NCBI GenBank assembly: GCA_902776565.1
Contig: CACYQN010000004.1
Coordinates: 155,563-219,562, forward strand
Source of the DNA: an uncultured Bacteroidia bacterium
GTDB taxonomy: Bacteria > Bacteroidota > Bacteroidia > Bacteroidales > ML635J-15
DNA length: 64,000 bases
Direction of reading: 5' to 3'
The notes under the pieces are model-generated. The model did not search any database. It was not told the DNA's origin and saw nothing but the letters and a program-made list of their open reading frames with translations. Of the stretch, positions 27,901 to 34,422 are shown in pieces. The position numbers were made by a program, and so were the translations under genes. Every line of letters starts with the position of its first letter. Position 1 is the stretch's first letter.

Positions 27901-29264
27901 GAAATGTTAATCGGAACTTGTGTAAGATTTTCATTTTCAATTCGGTAAACCAAAGTTCCAGCAATGGCAAAAAGTCCGTTCGAGCAAACGACATCCTTAA
28001 CGGCCGATGCGCTTTCTATAGTGTCAACCACCGAGCCACCGACAATCCTTAAAATGCCATAATCTGTTGCAGCATAGATTGTTCCGTTGTCATCGGCGAG
28101 AGCATTTACATTTGTTTCTGCTATTACCGCAATATTTCTTCCTGCCTTGCGGATTAGTGAGTTGCCAGTCCCGAGCCAAAGCGTATCGTTGTGGATGCAA
28201 GCGGCCTTCACTGTTAGGTTCTGCAAGTTTCTCTTGTACGATGTCCAAGTGTAGCCGGATACCAGATTTATTCCAGAATTGCCTGCAATACAAATAGTTC
28301 CATCGTTGTTGCCATAGATGAAATTTGGCGTATGGTTGAGCAAGTTGAGGTTTGTATGGTAGGTTTCTGCATTGCCGTTGAAGTCCATTACGGCGATTCC
28401 GTTCTGCAAATCAATGCACCACAATCTTTTTTGTTGTGTACCGCTTGCCATCAGCGAACCTGCCGAGAACATATTGTTAATCAAGGTGCTCGAAGTGCCG
28501 TCGTAGCGATAAACACCATTGTAGTTGCCAAAGATTATGTTTTGCGCAAAATCCTCGCACACAGCCGATACGCCACCCGAAATGCCATCGAGAGAAGTCC
28601 ACGAATTGTAGTCGTATGACATTATTCCTGTACTCGTTGCTGCCAAAATTTCGCCGTTAAAACGCTGATATACATCATACACAACCTTGCCAGAAAAGAT
28701 GTCGGCGAAGGACTTTGTCTTTCCGTTGTCGCAAATTTCAACTAAATTTCCGTTGCAGCTAATCCACACATTGTCAGAGCGGTCAACATATATTCCACTT
28801 ATGCCGTTTGCAAAGCCATAGTTGTCGGGAATAACGGTTGTGTTACCAGAATTATACTCAACTACAGAATTTGATATTGTTGAGTACCAGAATCTTCCGT
28901 CTGAAGTTGCTGCAATTTTTCTAATGTTGCCTCCTGTAAATTCGTTTTGCCAGGCATTGTTGTTCCTGATAGAAAGTCCCGCAGTGGTTGCTACATAAAT
29001 CTTGCCGTCGGAAGCGACAAAAATGTCGTTTACATAGTTGCCTGCAAGTCCGTTGCTGGTGTTAATTACTGAAAACCCCGTCCCGTTGTATGAGACAAGT
29101 CCGTTTGCTGTTCCCAGCAAGACGTTTCCTTCTGCATCCTGCGCTATGCAGGTGACAGTGTCGGATGGCAGTGCCGATTCGTAACGGAAAATGTTGGAGG
29201 TTTGGGCATAAATGCTTGTAATACCTATGAGAATCAATGATAATACGAAAAGAATATTTTTCAT
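24930..29264 (-). CDS. Giant propeller and SprB-repeat surface protein, T9SS substrate
   Basis: A 1444-residue protein. Signal peptide about 1-21 (LSLILIGITSIYAQ). About residues 25-575 form propeller repeats of the two-component-regulator type (GNVLLGTANGLVSYNG, GKIYVATTAGLSI). Residues 640-1130 hold about seven SprB-type repeats (CNGDNSGRISLAVSGGTSPY). An Ig-like piece (YQWSNGATTQTLSVSEAND) and an Fn3-like piece follow, then a T9SS type A sorting domain (ISAYPNPFDEEITVKF). SprB repeats occur in gliding adhesins. An adhesin or matrix-binding role is inferred. The ATG at 29264 is preferred to a TTG three codons upstream. No transmembrane kinase part exists, so it is not a hybrid sensor. Confidence 0.9.
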   Translation of the reverse strand: MKNILFVLSLILIGITSIYAQTSNIFRYESALPSDTVTCIAQDAEGNVLLGTANGLVSYNGTGFSVINTSNGLAGNYVNDIFVASDGKIYVATTAGLSIRNNNAWQNEFTGGNIRKIAATSDGRFWYSTISNSVVEYNSGNTTVIPDNYGFANGISGIYVDRSDNVWISCNGNLVEICDNGKTKSFADIFSGKVVYDVYQRFNGEILAATSTGIMSYDYNSWTSLDGISGGVSAVCEDFAQNIIFGNYNGVYRYDGTSSTLINNMFSAGSLMASGTQQKRLWCIDLQNGIAVMDFNGNAETYHTNLNLLNHTPNFIYGNNDGTICIAGNSGINLVSGYTWTSYKRNLQNLTVKAACIHNDTLWLGTGNSLIRKAGRNIAVIAETNVNALADDNGTIYAATDYGILRIVGGSVVDTIESASAVKDVVCSNGLFAIAGTLVYRIENENLTQVPINISITNTSRFVKTASGNIFITTSNGIARFNPSASPATELIEPGLPQNIVSSTACDENVYVLLSNGAIYEYSTTWREVMTGSYTKIASAGNGILWAIRNDGTVERICINGNDSFTISSQPETCDGSNNASLNVSATGATSYSIDNGENWQANGNFTNISGGYKHLLAKNSEGKIIADSVVFVEYGTALYNQSLTYVQPECYGETGNLALSGIGTSSFVWENSNTTLTERTNLNAGNYAVTITNSTCQRSFATTIATKEQITVSETIDNLVCNGDNSGRISLAVSGGTSPYSYTWNNDAESATIENLAAGDYSCTVSDRNSCSVSQSFPITQPDLLTIQTEVTNVTCWNADDGTISVTVTGGTQPYSYLWNDGVTTEDRTNLMAIMYALSVTDINGCSTIAFTAVGQTAPITLWTSEKTDITCFGANDGTISTGIRGGTRPYSYIWSDEETTPSRTNLSAGGYQLTVTDANSCVATLSATITEPDELVAIPNISPITCAGANDAVLSASATGGTGTYAQYFWFRAENPNSPVCVQPQYQNVAAGNYLLVVKDSHNCTDTVPVAVEDAVAHNFEMSVTDTQCNGGTGSIAITVDGGSGTGFSFAWSGNVSSTNSATSLPAGHYTITATDSNNCETILDTAVNEPEMPFIGAWSDIVLCEGQSYTLDAGNYTSYQWSNGATTQTLSVSEANDYSVTVTDNQGCRSYDAVNVSIRQPYTGDKLALASVTETNSVVLRWNKTANQGTASYRIYRDSGEGFAFIASVGFNSEAMYEDTTVDASEQYYSYKVTAVSNCGDESEIEAYHRTIVLAAICDNNNVCNLNWSPYVGITETFTYILAGDSPETLEVVDSVLFTTYNYVQMNQYEDGTYYRIMIKMSHPLVTDDDASYDKIYSNIVRCGGSDDPIDPIDPPVMAEEFSISDISAYPNPFDEEITVKFNSADVENVTYEVIDALGRIVKEGNTNGDTIVFGSELKAGIYVVRLHNGNEVHSLKISKQ

Positions 29265-29270
29265 TTGAAA

Positions 29271-29298
29271 CAAAATTACTTGTTAATCCGCAAACATA
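29271..29298 (-). promoter_or_regulatory. Two alternative -7 elements of the SprB-repeat gene
   Basis: TAATTTTG (29278-29271) would give an almost leaderless mRNA for the ATG at 29264. TATGTTTG (29298-29291) would give a leader of about 20 bases and has a TTG 21 bases upstream. Confidence 0.5.
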
Positions 29299-29421
29299 AG
29301 AAAATTATTGATTTATGGACAAGTATTTTTGTGAAAGTTATCATCATGATTTTGGTTAATATGGATAATATAAGTATTATGACGAGGTAAGAGTACGTTT
29401 ACTTTCGTCAAGTATGGGATA

Positions 29422-29458
29422 TAACAAAACAAATCCCAATCGCGGAGACCGGGACTTG
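29422..29458 (-). terminator. Probable terminator of the yceD-rpmF-plsX operon
   Basis: On the minus strand CAAGTCCC pairs with GGGATTTG (one G-U), followed by a T-rich tract. It lies 20 bases after the plsX stop. Confidence 0.55.
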
Positions 29459-29477
29459 CCATTTATGAAAAAGATTA

Positions 29478-30419
29478 TTATTTTATTATCGAAGCGATTT
29501 TTTCATGGAGTTTTGCAGCGGCTACAGCCTTAGTCTGAAGAATCATATTCTTGATAGCCTTGCCGTTGCTCTTGCCATGACCGATAATAACTGTTCCGTT
29601 AACACCGAGTGCAGGGGTTCCGCCTACGTTCTCGTAGTTGTAGTTGTCGAAGAACGGGTCGTTTATACCTCTCTGCTTCAATATGCTGTAGATTGATTCG
29701 GCATGCTTGAGGTAGATGTTTCCGACGAAACCGTCGGTAACGATTACGTCCACCTTTTCGGTATCAGAACAATCGCCGCCCTCAATGTTTCCAATGAAGT
29801 TGATGTTGTCGAGTTCCTTCAGCAGCTTGTAGGTTGCCTTTGCGGTAAGGTTTCCCTTGCCTTCTTCCGAACCGATGTTCAGCAGACCGATTCTTGGGTT
29901 GTCTATTCCCATTACATATTTTGCGTATGCGCTACCAATCTGTGCGTACTGAGCAAGCACTTCTGGCTTCGGGTCGGCATTAAGACCGACATCGAGGATG
30001 AGGTTGTTGCCGCCCTTGTTGTTGGGGCAGATTGACGACAGGCAAGGTCTGATGATGCCTTCGAGGACACCTATTACCTGTGTTGCGCCCACCATCATTG
30101 CTCCGGTGTTGCCTGCGCTTGCAAATCCGTCGATGATTCCTTGCTTGAGGTAGAAAAATCCCTTGACGATTCCTGAGTCCTTTTTCTCGCGGAATGTCTT
30201 TACGGGGTCGTCACCCATTGCAAATGTTTCAGAACAATTTACAATTTCAAAAACACCAGCATCGACGCTGCGATTGGCGAAATACTTGCGGATGTACTCT
30301 TCGTTGCCGAAAAGGAACAGCCTGTCGTCCTTATCCAAAACTTCTAAGGCAAGAACTACACCGTCAAGTACAGCATCAGGTGCAAAGTCCCCGCCATATA
30401 TGTCAACACCAATGTTCAT
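29478..30419 (-). CDS. plsX: Phosphate acyltransferase PlsX
   Basis: A 313-residue enzyme opening NIGVDIYGGDFAPDAVLDG, with ASAGNTGAMMVGATQ in the middle and YENVGGTPALGVNGTVIIGHG near the C-terminus, all family hallmarks. It makes acyl-phosphate from acyl-ACP for phospholipid synthesis. The gene order yceD-rpmF-plsX is the classical one. fabH, which commonly follows, is absent here; a terminator-like hairpin and then the giant T9SS gene follow instead. Confidence 0.96.
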   Translation of the reverse strand: MNIGVDIYGGDFAPDAVLDGVVLALEVLDKDDRLFLFGNEEYIRKYFANRSVDAGVFEIVNCSETFAMGDDPVKTFREKKDSGIVKGFFYLKQGIIDGFASAGNTGAMMVGATQVIGVLEGIIRPCLSSICPNNKGGNNLILDVGLNADPKPEVLAQYAQIGSAYAKYVMGIDNPRIGLLNIGSEEGKGNLTAKATYKLLKELDNINFIGNIEGGDCSDTEKVDVIVTDGFVGNIYLKHAESIYSILKQRGINDPFFDNYNYENVGGTPALGVNGTVIIGHGKSNGKAIKNMILQTKAVAAAKLHEKIASIIK

Positions 30420-30431
30420 ATTGTCTTATAT

Positions 30432-30614
30432 TTATTCGCCCTTTTGTTCGATAACGAGTTTTCCTCTATAGTATCCGCAGTTTGGACAAACATGGTGATA
30501 CTGTATTGTTGTTCCGCAGTTCGAGCATGTTGCCAGTGTCGGGAATTCTGCTACATAGTGAGTACGACGTTTGTTTCTTCTCTGCTTCGAGGTTTTTCTT
30601 TTAGGATGTGCCAT
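30432..30614 (-). CDS. rpmF: 50S ribosomal protein L32
   Basis: A 60-residue basic protein opening AHPKRKTSKQRRNKRRTHY. It has a four-cysteine zinc ribbon (CSNC and CPNCG), so this is the zinc-binding form of L32. It sits 12 bases upstream of plsX and 16 bases downstream of yceD, the conserved operon order. Confidence 0.98.
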   Translation of the reverse strand: MAHPKRKTSKQRRNKRRTHYVAEFPTLATCSNCGTTIQYHHVCPNCGYYRGKLVIEQKGE

Positions 30615-30630
30615 TTTCTTAAACTTTTAG

Positions 30631-31176
30631 TTAGTTATTATTATTTTTTAATTCTCGCAACGCTTCCCATCTCGGGTCTATTGCGTCTTCTGTTTCTTCT
30701 GTTTCTTCAACCTTGTACTTGTCAATCAGTTCAATCATCTTTGGATTGCAGGTCGGATTTCCGTCTGCATCATCGGGATGATAGTGGGCTATCGGCAATG
30801 CAAAGTGCGAGTATTCGTAAATGAAGCTCGACACGTCAATCGAATCTGCATCGCGACTTAGCGTAACGGCATCGCTGTTTGTGTCGAAGTTGGTCTCGTC
30901 GCCATAGTTAACCAAAATTTCGTCGCTGATGGCGATTGGTTGCTCGTAGAGTTCGAGGCATCTGTCGCACGTCAGCTTTACCGTTCCCGACAAGTCAAAG
31001 TTCAATAGCATCGAGGTCTTTTTCTTGAGTAAAGTTACCTTCACATTGACCTCTCCGCCCTTTATTTCTCCACGTTCATACGACTGGAAAAACGTATCAT
31101 CAGCCTTAAAGGTGAAGGAATATTCCCTCTCCTCGAGACCGTCTAACGGTATAATATACTGGTTATCACGTTCCAT
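30631..31176 (-). CDS. yceD: YceD family protein (DUF177)
   Basis: A 181-residue acidic protein with the family core LTCDRCLELYEQPI and a later acidic stretch. YceD proteins are linked to 23S rRNA accumulation in bacteria and plastids and are almost always encoded next to rpmF, as here. The exact activity is unknown. The ATG at 31176 is preceded by the promoter at 31208. Confidence 0.92.
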   Translation of the reverse strand: MERDNQYIIPLDGLEEREYSFTFKADDTFFQSYERGEIKGGEVNVKVTLLKKKTSMLLNFDLSGTVKLTCDRCLELYEQPIAISDEILVNYGDETNFDTNSDAVTLSRDADSIDVSSFIYEYSHFALPIAHYHPDDADGNPTCNPKMIELIDKYKVEETEETEDAIDPRWEALRELKNNNN

Positions 31177-31207
31177 TCCAATCGTTAGTTATGGAAATAA
31201 AATCGGG

Positions 31208-31215
31208 CAAAATTA
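31208..31215 (-). promoter_or_regulatory. -7 promoter element of the yceD-rpmF-plsX operon
   Basis: TAATTTTG on the minus strand, with a leader of about 27 bases. Confidence 0.6.
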
Positions 31216-31261
31216 CAAAACAATTTGGAAAAGAAAAAGAAAAAATATTTATTCTTTTTAG

Positions 31262-31300
31262 TGTATGGAAAATGGACAATGAAAAACGGAAAAAAGACAA
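31262..31300 (+). repeat. ggacaatgaaaaa-type repeat
   Basis: A short AT-rich word string (aatggacaatgaaaaacgg) that recurs in longer form at 46804-46880. It lies between divergent promoters. Confidence 0.45.
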
Positions 31301-31365
31301 TATAATTCAAAACAAATCGTTTGCCCTATATAAATAATAATTCTTCTACTTTGGAAATAATACAC

Positions 31366-31373
31366 TAAATTTG
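31366..31373 (+). promoter_or_regulatory. -7 promoter element of the polyprenol sugar transferase gene
   Basis: TAAATTTG, giving a leader of about 14 bases to the ATG at 31392. Confidence 0.6.
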
Positions 31374-31391
31374 CAATCTCAAATTTCACTT

Positions 31392-32126
31392 ATGAAAGAA
31401 AACATAGTCATAATACCGACATACAACGAAATCGAGAACATCGAGGCAATTATCCGCTTTGTTTTCGGTCTCAATACTAGATTCGACATTCTGATTGTTG
31501 ACGATGGTTCGCCCGACGGAACTGCCGATGTTGTGAAAAAACTGATGTCCGAATTCCCTGAACGCCTGTTCATACTAGAGCGCAAGGGAAAACTTGGGCT
31601 TGGAACCGCCTACATCACTGGTTTCAAATGGTGCCTTGAGAATGGCTACGAATACATCTACGAGATGGATGCCGATTTTTCGCACAATCCAGCCGACCTT
31701 GAAAATCTGTACAAAGCTTGCAAGGAAGGTGCCGATGTTGCAGTAGGTTCTCGCTACAAGACAGGCGTGAACGTCGTTAATTGGCCAATGAAACGTATTC
31801 TGCTGTCGTACTTCGCTTCGAAATACGTAAGGTTCATAACAAGAATGAAACTGAACGACACCACTGCCGGATTCGTGTGCTACAACCGCAAGGTGCTCGA
31901 AACCATAAACCTCGACCACATCAGGATGATTGGCTATGCTTTCCAGATTGAAATGAAATTCAAGTCGTGGCTGCACGGATTCAAGATTGAGGAAGTCTCG
32001 ATAATCTTTACAGACAGACAGAAGGGTACGTCGAAGATGAGCGGTGGAATCATTGGCGAAGCTATTTTCGGTGTGCTGAAGATGAAACTGCAAAGTGTAT
32101 TCAATAAGAAGAAGTATTTGGTTTAG
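31392..32126 (+). CDS. Dolichol-phosphate-mannose-synthase-like polyprenol glycosyltransferase
   Basis: A 244-residue GT2 enzyme with VIIPTYNEIENIEA at the N-terminus, ILIVDDGSPDGTADVV and EMDADFSHNPADL, the standard motifs of DPM1-like enzymes that load a sugar onto a polyprenyl phosphate. No C-terminal membrane anchor is visible, so it is the soluble DPM1 type. The ATG at 31392 is chosen; a TTG at 31371 lies in the promoter. A repeat begins directly after the stop codon. Confidence 0.9.
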   Translation: MKENIVIIPTYNEIENIEAIIRFVFGLNTRFDILIVDDGSPDGTADVVKKLMSEFPERLFILERKGKLGLGTAYITGFKWCLENGYEYIYEMDADFSHNPADLENLYKACKEGADVAVGSRYKTGVNVVNWPMKRILLSYFASKYVRFITRMKLNDTTAGFVCYNRKVLETINLDHIRMIGYAFQIEMKFKSWLHGFKIEEVSIIFTDRQKGTSKMSGGIIGEAIFGVLKMKLQSVFNKKKYLV

Positions 32127-32189
32127 ACGAGGCTAACAGGCTGACGGGCTAACAGGCTAGCAGTCATACAGACTGGTCTTCTTTTCGCC
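32127..32189. repeat. aacaggctgac-type intergenic repeat, copy 1
   Basis: The string ggctaacaggctgacgggct, then ctggtcttcttttc. A related string stands at 46876-46930 (aacaggctcacaggctgact, then caggtcttcttttc). It fills the whole gap between the glycosyltransferase stop and the murI stop. Confidence 0.6.
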
Positions 32190-32987
32190 TTATATATTTA
32201 CGTTTCCCTCAATTGTTACCTGCTCGTGGAGATAGGCATTTGCAATAAGTGAAAGCTTTTCGGGAGAATCGGATGAATACAGACTGACTGTTCGATGTGG
32301 ATTTTCTGTACGCATCATATTGGTTGTCATAAGTATATCCTTGGTGCGACGGGCAATAGCCTCCGATGAATCTATGATTTTTATTCCGTCGCCAGCAACA
32401 CGCTCAATTACAGGACGGAAAAACGGATAATGGGTGCAGCCTAGCACAATATGGTCAACATTGTTCTGCTTTAGAGGGGCGACATATTTCTCGATTATGG
32501 CATCGACCTCGTCGCCGCTGAAAACGCCTCGCTCGGCAAGTTCGACAAGCTCCTTGGCTATTTCCAAATGTAACGAAACATATTTGCGGTACTTGTCGCT
32601 GGTATTCTTGAAGTGAGCACCACGAAAAGTCCCCTCTGTCGCCAGAACGCCTACGTGTCTTGTACGGGTTTTCAGGCAGGCGGGCTTCACGGCTGGTTCA
32701 AGTCCTACTATTGGAACCTTGAAATCTTTACGCATAGCATAAACTGCCGCTGCTGTTGCCGTATTGCAGGCAATGACCACAATTTTACAACCTTTGTCCA
32801 CGAGGAACTGCACAATCCGCGACGACAATGCTGTAACATCCTCTACAGTACGAGGACCATACGGGGCATTCTTGCTGTCGGCAAAATAGATGAAATCCTC
32901 GTCGGGAAGTTCGACGAGAAGTTCGCGAAGGACTGTCAGTCCGCCTATTCCGCTATCGAATACTCCTATGGGGCTGTTTTCGTTCAT
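32190..32987 (-). CDS. murI: Glutamate racemase
   Basis: A 265-residue enzyme with both catalytic cysteines, Cys74 (VVIACNTATAA) and Cys184 (IVLGCTHYPFF), and the opening GVFDSGIGGLTVL. It makes D-glutamate for peptidoglycan. It is last in the long minus-strand envelope cluster, but separated from skp by a pair of 70-bp hairpin repeats (32996-33144), which may act on read-through. The ATG is at 32987, nine bases from the repeat edge. Confidence 0.97.
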   Translation of the reverse strand: MNENSPIGVFDSGIGGLTVLRELLVELPDEDFIYFADSKNAPYGPRTVEDVTALSSRIVQFLVDKGCKIVVIACNTATAAAVYAMRKDFKVPIVGLEPAVKPACLKTRTRHVGVLATEGTFRGAHFKNTSDKYRKYVSLHLEIAKELVELAERGVFSGDEVDAIIEKYVAPLKQNNVDHIVLGCTHYPFFRPVIERVAGDGIKIIDSSEAIARRTKDILMTTNMMRTENPHRTVSLYSSDSPEKLSLIANAYLHEQVTIEGNVNI

Positions 32988-32995
32988 GGTAAACC

Positions 32996-33065
32996 GTCAT
33001 TCCACAAGTCAGAACAATAACGCGATACGGAACGAGGAGCGTATATTGTTCGACTGTGCGGAATC
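32996..33065 (-). repeat. 70-bp hairpin repeat, copy 2
   Basis: Read on the minus strand it follows copy 1 (13840-13913) almost base for base: ATTCCGCACAGTCGAACAAT pairs with its complement near ATTGTTCTGACTTGTGGAAT. Confidence 0.8.
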
Positions 33066-33076
33066 CCCCATATAAA

Positions 33077-33144
33077 GGAGATTCCGCATAAACAGGCTCA
33101 CAAGGCTCGTTCCTACGCCTGTTCGCTTTGTTTTGCGGAATGAC
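33077..33144 (+). repeat. 70-bp hairpin repeat, copy 3
   Basis: It starts GGAGATTCCGCATAAACAGG and ends TGTTTTGCGGAATGAC. ATTCCGCA/TGCGGAAT and AAACA/TGTTT form the stem, and AACAGGC/GCCTGTT can form an alternative inner hairpin. Confidence 0.8.
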
Positions 33145-33156
33145 AACATTAAATAT

Positions 33157-33663
33157 TTATTTCTTTATTCCAAGCTTTGTCTTTACGTCGTTGGTGATGT
33201 CGGTAGCATCGGGCGATGTGTAGAGCAAGGTGGTCTTGTCGTAAACGTATGTGAAACCTTGTTCCGAAGCCACTGCGGTAATGGCATCCTTAATCTTGTT
33301 GGTGATAGGTTCGAGCAAAGCGGCCTCACGGTTCTGAAGGTCGGTTTCGGCCTGCTGCTGGAAATTCTGGATACGCTGTTGCAACGACATTATTGCTTCT
33401 TCCTTGTCCTGACGGATAAGAGCCGACCAAGAGTCCTTGTTTTCACTGTATTCCTTCATTTTAGTCTCGTATTCCTTGTACATCACCTGCATCTGGTCTT
33501 CGAGGGTCTTTGCATAATCTTCCACTTCCTTGGTTGCAGCAGCCTTTTCGGGCATTTCGCCGAAAATCGCCTGCACATCGACATGAGCCAACTTAACTGC
33601 CTTCTGTGAGAACACAAATATGCTGCTCACGCACAATACCAATACTAAAACTAATCTTCTCAT
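33157..33663 (-). CDS. OmpH/Skp family periplasmic chaperone, second paralogue
   Basis: A 168-residue protein with a signal peptide (VLVLVLCVSSIFVFSQ) and a long charged helical region (about 40-115), the tentacle-like coiled coil of Skp. Skp holds unfolded outer-membrane proteins for BamA. It lies 27 bases downstream of a first Skp paralogue and is likely co-transcribed with it. The two share the layout but differ clearly in sequence. A hairpin repeat follows the stop by 12 bases. Confidence 0.9.
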   Translation of the reverse strand: MRRLVLVLVLCVSSIFVFSQKAVKLAHVDVQAIFGEMPEKAAATKEVEDYAKTLEDQMQVMYKEYETKMKEYSENKDSWSALIRQDKEEAIMSLQQRIQNFQQQAETDLQNREAALLEPITNKIKDAITAVASEQGFTYVYDKTTLLYTSPDATDITNDVKTKLGIKK

Positions 33664-33690
33664 CTATTCAAAAAATTTATTGTTAACACT

Positions 33691-34203
33691 TTAATTCTTG
33701 TAACCCAATTTTCTCAAAACTTCATCGCTCTTGTCGTGACGTGGGTCGGTGTAGAGCATATTGAGGTTGTTTGCAGTGTCGAAGATAACTGCATAGTTGC
33801 CTTCGGTTGCAATTTCCTTTATTGCATTGTAGATGTCGTCCTGAATGGGCTTTATCAACTCTTCGCGCTTCTTGTAGAGCATTCCGCTTTCGCCGAAATA
33901 CTTCTGCTGCAACTGCTTGAGTTCCTGTTCTTTCTTCATTATTTCATCTTCGCGTTTTGCACGAAGTTCCTCGGTAAGAAGTATTCTTTCCGACTGGTAG
34001 TTCTGGTACATCTGGTCGATTGAAGCCTTTTTTGCATCAATTTCCTTTTTCCATTCCTTGGTAAGGTCTTCGAGCTGAGTCTTTGCCGATTCGTAAACTG
34101 GAATGTTGTTCAAAATGTATTCAGTATCAACGTATGCGTATTTCTGGCTGAATGCAAATGTTGCAAACAAAATGGCCACTGCAAGTAAAATAATTCGTTT
34201 CAT
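33691..34203 (-). CDS. OmpH/Skp family periplasmic chaperone, first paralogue
   Basis: A 170-residue protein with a signal peptide (LAVAILFATFAFSQKYAYVD). YVDTEYILNNIPVYESAK, the conserved first strand of the OmpH family, follows, and then a long coiled-coil region (about 45-120). It is a periplasmic chaperone for outer-membrane proteins. Its leader (34204-34363) carries the repeats at 34232-34289, downstream of its own TAACTTTG promoter. It can therefore be expressed apart from bamA. Confidence 0.92.
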   Translation of the reverse strand: MKRIILLAVAILFATFAFSQKYAYVDTEYILNNIPVYESAKTQLEDLTKEWKKEIDAKKASIDQMYQNYQSERILLTEELRAKREDEIMKKEQELKQLQQKYFGESGMLYKKREELIKPIQDDIYNAIKEIATEGNYAVIFDTANNLNMLYTDPRHDKSDEVLRKLGYKN

Positions 34204-34231
34204 ATCCCTAATGTTTTAAAGTTTCTAAGTT

Positions 34232-34289
34232 TCTGGGGCTAAAGCCGTTTGAAGGATTCTCGTTGAGACGCAAAATTTTGCGTCTTTAC
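34232..34289. repeat. Gap repeat and GAGACG palindrome inside the skp leader
   Basis: It opens with the gggctaaagccgtttgaagg word. GACGCAAAATTTTGCGTC (34267-34284), a perfect 18-bp palindrome flanked by GA and TTTAC, follows. It lies between the skp promoter and the start codon, so it would be in the mRNA leader. Confidence 0.75.
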
Positions 34290-34355
34290 TTTGCGGTAAA
34301 AGACTTTTATCCTTTTCTTCCTTCCGCCTTTCTGCCCATTGATTCAACAATTTTG

Positions 34356-34363
34356 CAAAGTTA
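34356..34363 (-). promoter_or_regulatory. -7 promoter element of the skp pair
   Basis: TAACTTTG on the minus strand, giving a leader of about 150 bases that contains the palindrome at 34267-34284. Confidence 0.5.
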
Positions 34364-34422
34364 ATTCAAAAAATTCATTTATACCATATCCGACTTGTTC
34401 CATTTACAATAATCGTTCCATT

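Noticed and set aside
24930..29264. A hybrid two-component sensor, because of the regulator-type propeller repeats
   Set aside because: There is no histidine kinase, receiver or AraC domain; the protein ends in SprB repeats and a T9SS sorting tail.
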